This document shows positions 1-8,903 of a stretch of DNA of 64,000 nucleotides, piece after piece (the stretch's first letter is position 1; every line of letters begins with the position of its first letter). Location: the NCBI RefSeq assembly GCF_001046635.1, contig NZ_KQ130454.1, forward strand, positions 69,501-133,500. Direction: 5' to 3'. The translations under genes and the position numbers were made by a program. The notes beneath the pieces were generated by a model, which saw only the letters and a program-made list of their open reading frames with translations, did no database searches and was not told the DNA's origin. Origin of the DNA: Novosphingobium barchaimii LL02. GTDB taxonomy: Bacteria > Pseudomonadota > Alphaproteobacteria > Sphingomonadales > Sphingomonadaceae.

Positions 1-1135
1 AGCCAACATCGTACATCTTCGGCCCCGCCACCGAGACGGCGTATGTCGAACCGGCATCGTCCGTGGTGGGACCGTCCGGGCCGATCGCGCCGCGTGCATA
101 GCCATGGTCGTGGCCCTGCAGGACGAGGTCGACCTTGTACTTGTCGATCAGCGGTTTCAGCGCCGCGCGGACCTTGGGGTTGTCGCGGCCCGGCTCGCTT
201 GAGAACAGCGGGAAGTGCAGGAACAATACCGTCCAGCGGCTGGGGTTCTTTGCCAGCAGGCCGTCCAGCCACTTCACGATCGCCTTCTGTGCGACGGGAT
301 CGCGGTCGACCTGCATCGAATCGATCGAGATCAGGCGCAGGCCCTGGTAGTCGGTATACCAGTTCGTCTCGCGGCTGGCGGGCACGTCCACCGGGCCGTT
401 TTCCGGCAGGGTGAACTGGCGGCGCCACTGGCCGTTGATGGACGAACCGGCGCGGGCCTTCTCGTCCTTGACGTATTCGTGGTTGCCCGGCGTCGGCATC
501 TGCGGCGTCTGGCCATACAGGAACCCGCCCGAGGCGAACCATTCGCCCCATTCGGCATCGCTGTCGTGCTTGTTGATGAGATCGCCCGCGTGGATCACGA
601 AGGCCGCGTCCCCTGCGTGCCGGAAAGCCATGCGCAAGGTGCGCGAGGCTTCGGACAGGATCTGGTTTTGCATGTCGCCCATGTAGATGAAGCGGAACGA
701 CGCGTTCGTCTTTGCTGCGGTGTGGAACTGCAGCCACTCGGACCAGTGCGTGCCGTCGCCCACGCGGTAAGCGTAGACGGTGTCCGGCTCCAGCCCCTTG
801 AGCACGGCGGAGTGGTAGGCGGCGCGAAACGCCGGGTCCTCGCGTACGGCCAGCATGGCATCGTCGGTCACGGCGGCCAGCGTCATGGGCGACTTCACGA
901 AGTCCGGGCTGCTGGTGGCCTTGGCATATTCCACCTGTCCGGCCAGCCCCGGCGCCGAACGCCAGGTCACGGCCATCTCGGTCGCCGGGTCGGCGGTGAG
1001 GTTGAGGATGACTCGCTCCGGCGTCACGCTTGCCGGGGCGAGCGGGGCCGGGGCGGCGGGGGCATCAGCCGCCCCCACCGCTGCGAAGGGAAAAGCAGCG
1101 CCCAGAAGCAGGGCGCCGGCAAGGATCGTCTTCAT
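1..1135 (-). CDS. Purple acid phosphatase-like metallophosphoesterase (3' end cut by window)
   Basis: Starts at ATG 1135 and runs off the left edge, so about 378 residues are visible and the C-terminus is missing. An N-terminal signal peptide (MKTILAGALLLGAAFPFAA) is followed by a fibronectin-like purple acid phosphatase N-domain and then a calcineurin-like phosphoesterase domain. The metal-binding blocks are visible in order: YMGDMQ, HAGDLIN, PGNHEY, LHFPLF and QGHDHGYAR. Members of this family hydrolyse phosphomonoesters with a dinuclear metal centre, here presumably in the periplasm. The gene begins 10 bases after the stop of the TonB receptor, so the two are very likely cotranscribed. It may release phosphate from the receptor's substrate; that is inference. 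Confidence 0.85.
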   Translation of the reverse strand, partial: MKTILAGALLLGAAFPFAAVGAADAPAAPAPLAPASVTPERVILNLTADPATEMAVTWRSAPGLAGQVEYAKATSSPDFVKSPMTLAAVTDDAMLAVREDPAFRAAYHSAVLKGLEPDTVYAYRVGDGTHWSEWLQFHTAAKTNASFRFIYMGDMQNQILSEASRTLRMAFRHAGDAAFVIHAGDLINKHDSDAEWGEWFASGGFLYGQTPQMPTPGNHEYVKDEKARAGSSINGQWRRQFTLPENGPVDVPASRETNWYTDYQGLRLISIDSMQVDRDPVAQKAIVKWLDGLLAKNPSRWTVLFLHFPLFSSEPGRDNPKVRAALKPLIDKYKVDLVLQGHDHGYARGAIGPDGPTTDDAGSTYAVSVAGPKMYDVG

Positions 1136-1145
1136 ATCAATTCCC

Positions 1146-4100
1146 TTAGAAGATCGCGTTGAAGCCGACCGAAATGGTCCGCCCGTTCTTCACGTAGCCC
1201 CGGCTGGCGCCTTGCCCCGATGACACGGTTTCCCAGTACGTATGCGCATCGAAGAGGTTCTGGACCTGAAGCTGCACCGACGACTTCTTGAGGAAGGTCT
1301 TGCGAAACGTCAGGTCGACGAAGCTATAGGCCTGCTCATACGGGTTATTGCCGAAGTCGTTGATGCCGCCCATGAACTTGGACTGGTAGTTCCAGGCGCC
1401 GTAGATTTCGAAGCCCTTGTGCTCCCAGAACAGCTGGAGGTTGACGATGTTGTCCGGCGTTTCCATCAGCGGCAGGGTGTAGCCTTCCGGGTGCCACGAT
1501 AGGCCGGTCACCGCCTTGGATCGTTGCATGGTCACGTTTCCGCCCACACCCAGTCCGCCAAGCAGGCCGGGCAGCCAGTGGAGCTGCTGCTGGACGCTCA
1601 CTTCCACGCCGTAGACTTCCGCCCACTTGCCGTTGTTGGGCATGGAAATCGCCACGCCGGAAGGGTCTACGTTCTCACCCAGCGTTCCGTCGCGGATGTT
1701 GCTGGACGAGGAGCGGAACAGGAAGTTGGTGATGTGCTTGTAGAACAGCGCGACCGAATAGGCCCCGCTGTTGCCGGCATAATGCTCCAGCGACATGTCC
1801 AGGTTGACCGAACGCATCGGCTTGAGGTTCGGGTTACCCTGCTGGATCGCCAGTAGCACCCAGTCGGAGGTGGGGTTCTGCGTGCCGTCGCCATCGGGAT
1901 CGACATCGTAGGCATATTCGCGCGCGGAACTCATGCGGGCGATATCGGGACGGGCGAAGCTGGTCCACACCGCGCCGCGCAGCTTGGTACGGTTGTCGAA
2001 GTCGTAGTTGACGTGGACCGAGGGCAGCACATTGGTGAAGCTGGAACGGTCGGTGGTGTAGCGCATGCCCAGCACCTGATCGAGGTTGTATGCCTCGATC
2101 TTGTTGCGCGTGGTTTCGACGCGGACGCCGGCGATGACCTGCGCCTTGCCGAAGCGCGCTGTGGCCATCGCATAGCCGGAGACCACCCGCTCGTTGAAGC
2201 GGAAGCTGTCCTCGTCGGACAGCGTGGCTTTCGAGGGATCGACCGCGAAACCGTCAAAGATCGTGCTGTTGCCGTCCTTGGCGCCTTGCAGCTCGGCCAG
2301 CATCTTCTCGTTATCGATGGTAGTGCCCAGCTGGTATTCGCCGGAATAGGCGCCGCCGAACAGGCTGGTCACGTCCTTGCCGTAGAAGTCGGAGAAATCG
2401 GCAAGGGTGCCGTCCGCATCGAGGTTGAGGAACGACCCCTGATAAGTGCGGCGCTGCGAATCGTAGAACTTGCCGCCGGTCTTGATCGAATCCAGCCACG
2501 CAATGTCCGGCTTCCACGTTACGTTGAACTGGGCCTGCCACAGCTTCTCGCTGCTGCCGCCCACTTCGCCTTCAAGACTGCTGAAGGCATATTGCGACGG
2601 GTCCTGCACACCCGCCATGCCGGCATCGGTGAGCAGCCATTTGGGGAAACGCGCGTCCGCTGAACTGTCGAAGTACACGCCCTCGTTGCCCAGCCAACCG
2701 TACTTGTCGCTGCGGAACTCCATGGTGTAGCCGTCGTCGAGGTTGTCCTTCGACTGCGAGTAGGAGACGTCATAGTCGATCGTCACCGTGCCTAGCCGCG
2801 ACACGCCGCCCACATTGGCGGAAGCCAGGTTGCCGGTTTCATTGGTCGCTTCCCAGAACCGACGCAGGCGGAAGCCCTGCGGGTCCCAGGTGCCCGATCC
2901 GCCGTTGAGCGTGTAGAACGACTTGGCCGAACGGTCTGCGTCGGTAATCCGGCCATCGCCGTCCCGGTCGACGATCTGGCCCACGGTATAGCCGTAGATA
3001 TTGCCCAGCTTGGCGTCCTGACCGATGATGTTGTCATCGGGCTGACCCAGGCTGGTATCGTCGGCATTGACTTGCGACAGGCGCGCCGAATTTTGGCTGG
3101 TGTCGTTGCGGAAGTTCAGCCGGTTGAGGAATTCCTTCTTTTGATACTGGTTGTACTGCCCGCGAACGTGGAAATCGTGGTTGTCCGAGCGATAGTCCAG
3201 GCTGGTGTTGCCGCCCCAGCGCTTCACGTCGGTCTCGCCGAAGCCCAGGTCCATGCCGCGCATCACGAAGTGGTCGGGGTCCCAGCCCAGCGTCTGGCTG
3301 TCCGAATACCATGTGTCGGGCTGGTTATCGCCGTCCACGCCGTTCTTCTCGAATTGCGACTTGCGGCGGCTGTAGCTGCCCGACACGAAGATGCCGAAGT
3401 TGTCGCTGAACTGGCGCGAGAAGGCACCAGAAAGCTGACCGTATTTACGGTGGTCGAACTTGTCGAGCATGCCGCCTTCGCCGGACAGACGAAAGTAGGT
3501 AGGGTCCTGATCGAAGGCCGTCGGCGTGGAAATGTCGATCGAGCCGCCCAGTGCGTCGCCGTCGCGGTCGGGCGTCAGGGTCTTGTAGACGGTGATCTGC
3601 TTGATCCCGTCAGGCGGCAGGACGGAAAGGCGCACACCGCGATAGAAGTTGTTGTCGCGCGACCCCGCGCCGCCCAGACGCACGCCGTTGATCGAGTAGT
3701 TGTTCAGTTCGGTGGAAAGGCCGCGCACCGTGATGCGGTCGCCCTCGCCGGTGCTGGCGCTGCGCACCGCGTTGACGCCAGGGAGGCGCGCAAGCGCTTC
3801 CGACACGTTGTTGGCGGGCAGCTTGCCCATGTCGTCGGCGGTGATGCTGTCCGAGACCATGTCGCTCTTGCGCTTGGTCTCCAGCGAACGCTGCACCGCC
3901 GCAACGTAGCCGGTAACGACGATCTCGCCCTCGGCGATCTCCTCGGCAACTTCGGCATTACGGGCCGCGCGGGCCTTGGGGCGCTTGTCGGATCGCGGCG
4001 CTTCGGCGCTCATCGCGGCGGGCCGGGCTTTGGCGGCCAGAGGCTTGACGATGATCGTGCTGCCCCGGCGCTGCGTATCGACATTGGCGCCGCCCACAAG

Positions 4101-4370
4101 CTGGATAAGCGCCCGCTCGGCCGACATCGTGCCCGATACCGCCTGGCTACGCCGACCGCGCAGCGCCTCGGGCGAAGCCGCGACGGCTACGCCGGTAACA
4201 CGCGAATATTGCTGCAGAGCGCGCGCCAGGTCCTGCGCGGGAATGGAAAAAGCGAAGCTGCGCTCGGCAGCGGCATGAGCCTGCGGCGACGCGGCCATAC
4301 CCCCGGCAAGCGTCGCAAAAGCAATCGCCAGTGCCGAGGCACGGGCGACAGGCTTGGTCAGACGAAACAT
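1146..4370 (-). CDS. TonB-dependent receptor with N-terminal STN signalling domain
   Basis: 1074 residues. A signal peptide is followed by an STN (secretin/TonB short N-terminal) domain at about residues 40-100, an Ala/Lys-rich linker, a TonB box region EGEIVVTGYV, a plug starting near residue 165 (LPGVNAVR, ITVRG) and a long beta-barrel ending in aromatic phenylalanine (VGFNAIF). The plug style resembles the large Xanthomonas/Caulobacter TonB receptor group used for carbohydrates and other organics rather than classical siderophore receptors. The STN domain means it is a transducer that signals to an anti-sigma factor, and the FecR and FecI homologues lie directly upstream. The substrate is unknown; the downstream phosphatase suggests a phosphorylated compound. 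Confidence 0.92.
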   Translation of the reverse strand: MFRLTKPVARASALAIAFATLAGGMAASPQAHAAAERSFAFSIPAQDLARALQQYSRVTGVAVAASPEALRGRRSQAVSGTMSAERALIQLVGGANVDTQRRGSTIIVKPLAAKARPAAMSAEAPRSDKRPKARAARNAEVAEEIAEGEIVVTGYVAAVQRSLETKRKSDMVSDSITADDMGKLPANNVSEALARLPGVNAVRSASTGEGDRITVRGLSTELNNYSINGVRLGGAGSRDNNFYRGVRLSVLPPDGIKQITVYKTLTPDRDGDALGGSIDISTPTAFDQDPTYFRLSGEGGMLDKFDHRKYGQLSGAFSRQFSDNFGIFVSGSYSRRKSQFEKNGVDGDNQPDTWYSDSQTLGWDPDHFVMRGMDLGFGETDVKRWGGNTSLDYRSDNHDFHVRGQYNQYQKKEFLNRLNFRNDTSQNSARLSQVNADDTSLGQPDDNIIGQDAKLGNIYGYTVGQIVDRDGDGRITDADRSAKSFYTLNGGSGTWDPQGFRLRRFWEATNETGNLASANVGGVSRLGTVTIDYDVSYSQSKDNLDDGYTMEFRSDKYGWLGNEGVYFDSSADARFPKWLLTDAGMAGVQDPSQYAFSSLEGEVGGSSEKLWQAQFNVTWKPDIAWLDSIKTGGKFYDSQRRTYQGSFLNLDADGTLADFSDFYGKDVTSLFGGAYSGEYQLGTTIDNEKMLAELQGAKDGNSTIFDGFAVDPSKATLSDEDSFRFNERVVSGYAMATARFGKAQVIAGVRVETTRNKIEAYNLDQVLGMRYTTDRSSFTNVLPSVHVNYDFDNRTKLRGAVWTSFARPDIARMSSAREYAYDVDPDGDGTQNPTSDWVLLAIQQGNPNLKPMRSVNLDMSLEHYAGNSGAYSVALFYKHITNFLFRSSSSNIRDGTLGENVDPSGVAISMPNNGKWAEVYGVEVSVQQQLHWLPGLLGGLGVGGNVTMQRSKAVTGLSWHPEGYTLPLMETPDNIVNLQLFWEHKGFEIYGAWNYQSKFMGGINDFGNNPYEQAYSFVDLTFRKTFLKKSSVQLQVQNLFDAHTYWETVSSGQGASRGYVKNGRTISVGFNAIF

Positions 4371-4430
4371 ATAAGAATTACCCCTAATTCATAAACCGAT
4401 CATGGGGCAGACGGAGTTCAGTTCCCAAAC

Positions 4431-4457
4431 CCGACAAATATTTTTTCTTACATTTCC
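4431..4457 (-). promoter_or_regulatory. Possible ECF-sigma promoter for the TonB receptor
   Basis: On the minus strand GGAAAT (4452-4457) and TGTCGG (4431-4436) are separated by 15 bases, with an A/T-rich stretch between. This matches the general ECF layout of a GGAA-type -35 and a GTC-containing -10. It lies 60-90 bases upstream of the receptor ATG and downstream of a hairpin that probably ends the fecI-fecR transcript, as expected if the sigma factor encoded upstream drives the receptor. Only pattern evidence. Confidence 0.35.
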
Positions 4458-4553
4458 GTGTATTATTGATGAATTTCTTGTGACACTCGCGATCCGCTCC
4501 GGTTCGGCAAAGCCGCCTCATAGACCGTTCGAGAGTGGGCTGGTGCCGCATTC

Positions 4554-4577
4554 AAAATGCGCTCTTCTGCGCATTTT
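4554..4577 (-). terminator. Hairpin after fecR-like gene, probable terminator
   Basis: Perfect 9-bp stem AAAATGCGC / GCGCATTTT with a 6-base loop, beginning 12 bases after the stop of the anti-sigma gene. The A and T tracts are built into the stem. An outer pair of 8-base arms, AGACCGTT (4522-4529) and AACGGTCT (4580-4587), flanks it. A hairpin with the same AAAATGCG/CGCATTTT arms lies at 7025-7051. Confidence 0.6.
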
Positions 4578-4588
4578 CAAACGGTCTC

Positions 4589-5572
4589 TTAACGCGACAG
4601 CACGTAGCGGCCGCCCTTTTCCCGCCAGCGTAGATCGTGGATCGCCGCGATCGCGTCGAGCACGTCCGCCGGACGGTCGGTCTGGAAGCGGCCGGTCACC
4701 AGCAGTTCGCCCAGCGCCGGATCGGACAGTACCACAGGCCGGGCGGACGTGCGGTTCAGCCGCTGGACAAGTTGCAGCACCGGCGTGTCGTTCGCCTCGT
4801 ACCATCCCTTGGTCCAACCGGGGCGCTGCCCGGTTACGCCGCGCAAGCTGCGCACCCGCTCACCCGATACTTCAAGGCCGCTGCCCGCCGGCAGGCGCCA
4901 TTGACGACCGGCCCCTGCATCCACGCTGACCAGCCCGCGATAGACCTGCACGACATGGGTGTCATCGTCGAGCCGGTCGACGTCGAAAGCCGTGCCAAGC
5001 ACCGAAACGCTGGCGCCGCCGGTATCGACCGAGAAGCCGCGCAGCCGTTCATGCGCAACGTCGAAGAACGCCTCGCCAGCTTCCAGCGCGACATGGCGCG
5101 ACCATGGCGTGATCCGCACCGCAATGCGCGTGGCGCCGTTCATGCGGATCGTCGAACCGTCCGACAGGGCTACAATCCGCGTCGCTCCGCGCGGCGTTGC
5201 GAAGGCGGCTTCCTCCACCATCAGGCGCGGCGCAAGGACCATAGCCAGCACGAGTGCCATCACGGCAACACCCAGCCCTGCCCGGCGGCTTGCGAAAACC
5301 TGCCGCCATGCATGGCCCGGTCGGCAGTCGTCATCGTTCGAGGCGACAGGCTCGTTCGCAGCCACAAGCGTCTCGCCGCTGCCCTTGAGGGCGCAATGCA
5401 GCCCTTCCGACTGCCAGATAGCACTTAGCCGGGCATAGGCTTCGACATGGCGCGGGTCCTTCAGGATCCAGCGGTCGAACTCGGCCGCCATCTCGGCGTC
5501 CTGCACAGGCCGGCTCATGCGGTCGATCCAGCGGGCGGCCTGCCAGTCGATATCGTGGAATTCGCTGCCCAT
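4589..5572 (-). CDS. FecR-family anti-sigma factor
   Basis: 327 residues. The N-terminal third (WQAARWIDRMS..., DRWILKDPRHVEAY) is the DUF4880 segment that binds the sigma factor in this family; one membrane segment lies near residue 100 (GLGVAVMALVLAMVLAP), followed by a periplasmic FecR domain (ATPRGATRIVALSDGSTI, ALEAGEAFFDVAH). The C-terminal part (LLVTGRFQTDRPADVLDAI) resembles the STN-like fold that contacts the receptor's own STN domain. Its start overlaps the stop of the sigma gene by one base (TGATG), so the two are translationally coupled. It should hold the sigma factor inactive until the receptor binds its substrate. Confidence 0.92.
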   Translation of the reverse strand: MGSEFHDIDWQAARWIDRMSRPVQDAEMAAEFDRWILKDPRHVEAYARLSAIWQSEGLHCALKGSGETLVAANEPVASNDDDCRPGHAWRQVFASRRAGLGVAVMALVLAMVLAPRLMVEEAAFATPRGATRIVALSDGSTIRMNGATRIAVRITPWSRHVALEAGEAFFDVAHERLRGFSVDTGGASVSVLGTAFDVDRLDDDTHVVQVYRGLVSVDAGAGRQWRLPAGSGLEVSGERVRSLRGVTGQRPGWTKGWYEANDTPVLQLVQRLNRTSARPVVLSDPALGELLVTGRFQTDRPADVLDAIAAIHDLRWREKGGRYVLSR

Positions 5573-6126
5573 CAGTCGTGCCCCACCAGATCGACGCCGG
5601 CCAGTTCAAGCGCCTTGCGCAAGTCAATCATTCCGCGCGTGATATGCTTTTCGACGGCCTTGGCGCTGATCGCAAGGTCTTCGCCGATGGAACGGCAGCT
5701 TTCCTGGTTGAGGCGCCGCCGGATCAGGACCTCGCGCCGTAAAGGCGGCATCCGCCGCAGGCAGCGGTTGAACACGTCGACCGCGCGGCGGGAATCGAGC
5801 ACCCGGTCCATCGACGGTTCCTCGCTCTGCCACTCATCGTCCACCTCGTCGGAGAGACGCCGTTCGCGGCGGTGCATGTCGGTGAGCAAGTTGTCGGCAA
5901 TGCGGAAAGCCAGCGCGAAAATGCTGCCGATCTGCTGCATTCGTCCCAGTTCGACCAGCCGGGCGACGGTCTCTTGCGCGATGTCGTCCGCGATGTCGTG
6001 GCGCCCGCTACGACTCCGAACATAGCGCTGAACAGCGGTCTGCACCGCGTCCCACCCGTCCTCGCGCGGCACAGTTCCGGGCGTCGCCTCCAAATCTCTG
6101 ATCGACGACAGCACGCGAACCCCCAA
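5572..6126 (-). CDS. FecI-like ECF RNA polymerase sigma factor
   Basis: 184 residues if begun at the TTG at 6126; a GTG at 6114 with a G-rich stretch just upstream is an equally good start, and an in-frame stop lies at 6169-6171. The region-2 core is visible at about residues 30-95 (DIADDIAQETVARLVE, FRIADNLLTDMHRRERR) and region 4 at about 115-165 (CLRRMPPLRREVLIRRRL, SIGEDLAISAKAVEKHI). This is the ordinary length for ECF sigma factors of the iron-starvation group. With the adjacent FecR-like protein and STN receptor it forms a complete cell-surface signalling set. Confidence 0.88.
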   Translation of the reverse strand: MGVRVLSSIRDLEATPGTVPREDGWDAVQTAVQRYVRSRSGRHDIADDIAQETVARLVELGRMQQIGSIFALAFRIADNLLTDMHRRERRLSDEVDDEWQSEEPSMDRVLDSRRAVDVFNRCLRRMPPLRREVLIRRRLNQESCRSIGEDLAISAKAVEKHITRGMIDLRKALELAGVDLVGHD

Positions 6127-6213
6127 ACCCCGGAAAGCCGCGCTGGTTAATGACAGCTCATGACAGTTTCACGATAGCGGCCCCGCAGGATGCATTTGAA
6201 CAGCGCGGGGGGC

Positions 6214-6906
6214 TTACGATGCGTCTTCCGGGCCACGCCGCGATCTTTTCAAGGCCTCTTTCAACCGGCCGCGATCCACCGTGTACGGCGAAAACCCTGC
6301 GTAACGGCCCGGACGCAGCCACAGTCCCGTGACCAGCCCCATCGAACCAGCGCTTAGGGTCGACCAAGCCACGCTGACCAGCGGCATCATCGCGGCGGCG
6401 GCGGCGAGGATCACGATGTCGATCGACAACTGGGTGCGGCCGATGTTCCACCCCCGCTTGCGGCTGAGCCACACTGTGACGACGCCGATGCCGCCCACGC
6501 CGGTCCCGTGGCGTACGAAGGCAAGTGTCCCCATCCCCAGCAGACAACCCGCGCCGATGGCGGCCAAGGCCGGATCGCGGACTTGCAATTCCAAAGTATG
6601 GCCAACCGCAATCGACAATGACGCTATCGCCGCACTGCCTGCAACGGTGCGCAGCGTGAAAAGCGATCCCATGGCGCGGAAAGCCAGCACCAGGAACGGC
6701 AGGTTCAGCAGCGCGAAGAGCAGGCCCGGAGGGAATTGCAGATCGCGCGGCAGATAATGCCCCACCAGCAGCGCGACGCCCGCCATGCCGCCCGTCACCA
6801 ATCCCGCCGCGTTCAGGATCGCAAGACCCAGCGCGATCAGCAAGCCGCCGACCAGCAGCGCCAGAGCATCCTCGAAGGTGCCGTGCGGACGCTCGCTCGT
6901 TGCCAT
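6214..6906 (-). CDS. YitT-family (DUF161) integral membrane protein
   Basis: 230 residues from ATG 6906; a GTG immediately before it is possible, but AGGGG is better spaced for the ATG. Hydrophobic helices fill most of the protein, and the family blocks NAAGLVTGGMAGVALLV near residue 35 and GTGVGGIGVVTVWLSRKRGWNIG near residue 135 are clear (quoted in part). YitT proteins have five to six membrane helices; their transport role is poorly defined. It follows the sigma factor in the same direction, after about 90 bases on the upstream side, and does not look like part of that operon. No regulatory signal recognised. Confidence 0.85.
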   Translation of the reverse strand: MATSERPHGTFEDALALLVGGLLIALGLAILNAAGLVTGGMAGVALLVGHYLPRDLQFPPGLLFALLNLPFLVLAFRAMGSLFTLRTVAGSAAIASLSIAVGHTLELQVRDPALAAIGAGCLLGMGTLAFVRHGTGVGGIGVVTVWLSRKRGWNIGRTQLSIDIVILAAAAAMMPLVSVAWSTLSAGSMGLVTGLWLRPGRYAGFSPYTVDRGRLKEALKRSRRGPEDAS

Positions 6907-7024
6907 CACGCGCCCCTGCGGTTTGAGCGCGGCACGGGAATGCGCTGCAGCCCAGGCCGCGAACCATTAATGGTAATAGAAGTCATGCTTTTGCGCATAG
7001 CATGTGTAGCGGCGCCTGGCTGAT

Positions 7025-7051
7025 CGAAAAATGCGCCGATACGCATTTTCG
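7025..7051 (-). terminator. Hairpin downstream of the small exported protein gene
   Basis: Arms CGAAAAATGCG and CGCATTTTCG around a 6-base loop, with one extra A in the left arm. It starts 11 bases after the stop at 7062. On the minus strand the right arm ends in a run of five T, so it fits an intrinsic terminator. The arms match those of the hairpin at 4554-4577. Confidence 0.6.
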
Positions 7052-7061
7052 TTACCGCGCT

Positions 7062-7556
7062 TTAGAAATAGATATCAATATAGTCCGTCAGCCCGTCGCA
7101 CCATTCAAACTCGCGCAGGCGGTAATAATCGCGGTTCTGGGTGACGGCGAAGTGCCAGCTCTTGGTCTTCTTGCAGGAGCGGCCCTTGTCGGGCGTGTCC
7201 GTGATCTCGATAGTGCCGTCGAAGGTGAAATAGCCGGCGCCGACCTCGCTGATCGTGCCGTCAAGGAACAGGCGACCCGGCCCGCCCGCCTGGGCCTGCG
7301 CTCCGCGCAGCCGCAGGGTGTCGCCGTCGCGCCGGACATAAGCGGTGCCGCGCGTGTTCCAGTCCAGCCATTGCAGGGTCAGGCCCTTGTTGGCCAGCAG
7401 GCGCTGCTCTCCGGCGCGGTCAAGCACCCGGGTGGGCTCTGCGATCGGCGCCGGCGGAGTAACCGCCTCGTCGGCGCGGACCGGCAGTGCGATGGTGGAA
7501 AGCAGCAGGCCGGTCAGCGCAGGCAGCAGGGTCGAATTCAGGATTCGGGCAGACAT
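7062..7556 (-). CDS. Small exported protein of unknown function
   Basis: 164 residues from ATG 7556, chosen because it gives a clean signal peptide (ILNSTLLPALTGLLLSTIALPVRA). The mature part is rich in charged and aromatic residues and carries a conserved-looking stretch TFDGTIEITDTPDKGRSC with later NRDYYRLREFEWCDGLTDY; two or three cysteines could form a disulfide. I recognise no catalytic motif. The layout (a beta-rich domain of about 120 residues after a signal peptide) suggests a periplasmic protein. It is followed by a terminator hairpin and preceded by nhaA with an 80-base gap in the same direction. Confidence 0.75.
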   Translation of the reverse strand: MSARILNSTLLPALTGLLLSTIALPVRADEAVTPPAPIAEPTRVLDRAGEQRLLANKGLTLQWLDWNTRGTAYVRRDGDTLRLRGAQAQAGGPGRLFLDGTISEVGAGYFTFDGTIEITDTPDKGRSCKKTKSWHFAVTQNRDYYRLREFEWCDGLTDYIDIYF

Positions 7557-7636
7557 GTCAGCGAGGCTAACCAAACAGATCCCGCTTGGCCAGCCCATCC
7601 CCGATGTGCAAAGGCGGCGCCCTCGGCCCGGGCCCC

Positions 7637-8815
7637 TCAGTCCTGGACTTTCTTGCGCTCGGCCGCGACGCGCAGGACCAGGTAGCCCGCCAGCGCCGAA
7701 ACCAGCGATCCGCCCAGCACCCCGATCTTCACTTCGTCGATCAGCAGCGGATCGCTGAACGCCAGTCCGCCCACGAACAGGCTCATGGTGAAGCCGATGC
7801 CGCACAGCAGGCACATGCCGTAAGTCTGCAGCCAGGTCGCCCCGCCGGGGCGCTGGGCGATGCCGAAACGCGCGCAGAGCCACACGGCCAGGAACACACC
7901 CAGTTGCTTGCCCAGGAACAAGCCGCCCGCCACGCCCAGCGGCAGCGGGGCGACGAGATGCTCCATGCCCAGCCCCTTCAGCGAGACACCGGCATTGGCG
8001 AACCCGAACAGCGGCACGATGCCGAAGGCGACCCACTTGTGCAGGCCGTGCTCCAGCCGGTGCAGCGGCGATTCCGCGCTGTCGGGCGCGCCAGGGGTCA
8101 CGCGGATCGGGATCAGGCTGGCCGCCAGCACGCCCGCGATCGTCGCGTGGACGCCCGAAAGCAGCACCGCCAACCATAGCAGTACGGCAAGGCCGAGGTA
8201 GGGCCACAGCTTCTGCACGCCCACACGGTTGAGCACGAACATCACGCCCATGATGATTGCAGCAGCCAGCAACGCCGGGCCGTGGATGCCGCTGGTATAG
8301 GCCAGCGCGATCACGGCGACAGCGCCCATGTCGTCAACGATGGCGACGGTAGTAAGGAACAGCTTGAGCGAGGCCGGCACACGGCTGCCAAGTATCGCCA
8401 TAACTCCGATGGCAAAGGCGATGTCGGTAGCCGCCGGGATCGCCCAGCCGCGCGCCAGCCCGGGCACCGGCCCTGCGATCGCGAGGTAGATCAGCGCGGG
8501 AACGATCATGCCGGCCGTCGCGGCGATGGCCGGGAGGCCGCGGTCCGCCCAACTGGAGAGATGTCCGTCGACGAACTCACGCTTGATCTCCAGCCCGACC
8601 AGCAGGAAGAACAGCGCCATCAGCCCGTCGTTGATCCAATGCGCCAGCGACATCGGCCCGGCCATCAGATGCAGGGTATGAAAATACGTGTCGGCCAGCG
8701 GACTGTTGGCGACGACAAGCGCCAGAGCCGCAGCCCCCATGAGCAGGATACCGCCCGAAGCCTCGCTACGCAGAAATGCGCGCAGTGCGGATGGCGGGCG
8801 CTTGGAAATCATCAT
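7637..8815 (-). CDS. nhaA: Na+/H+ antiporter NhaA
   Basis: 392 residues from ATG 8815, close to the 388 of Escherichia coli NhaA; the frame remains open upstream to 8863, but that extension has no family character. Typical NhaA blocks are present: LRSEASGGILLMGAAALAL, NDGLMALFFLLVGLEIKREF, AIPAATDIAFAIGV (with the ion-binding aspartate pair region), LTTVAIVDDMGAV with adjacent aspartates, and FANAGVSL. The protein exchanges internal sodium for external protons across the inner membrane and supports pH and salt homeostasis. Downstream is a small exported protein of unknown role; upstream is the end of the Rieske oxygenase gene, so no functional operon is evident. Confidence 0.95.
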   Translation of the reverse strand: MMISKRPPSALRAFLRSEASGGILLMGAAALALVVANSPLADTYFHTLHLMAGPMSLAHWINDGLMALFFLLVGLEIKREFVDGHLSSWADRGLPAIAATAGMIVPALIYLAIAGPVPGLARGWAIPAATDIAFAIGVMAILGSRVPASLKLFLTTVAIVDDMGAVAVIALAYTSGIHGPALLAAAIIMGVMFVLNRVGVQKLWPYLGLAVLLWLAVLLSGVHATIAGVLAASLIPIRVTPGAPDSAESPLHRLEHGLHKWVAFGIVPLFGFANAGVSLKGLGMEHLVAPLPLGVAGGLFLGKQLGVFLAVWLCARFGIAQRPGGATWLQTYGMCLLCGIGFTMSLFVGGLAFSDPLLIDEVKIGVLGGSLVSALAGYLVLRVAAERKKVQD

Positions 8816-8903
8816 GGTGGCTGGTGCGTCCCTTTGTCGTGCGGCCACAGCTTCATGGCGCATCCAGCGCGGAGCGCAAGGCGGTGGACCCGCGGCCGTT
8901 CGT

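Noticed and set aside
3072-4394. A 440-codon plus-strand frame over the STN receptor
   Set aside because: The receptor on the minus strand has full domain support; this frame is Arg/Ala-rich with no motif.
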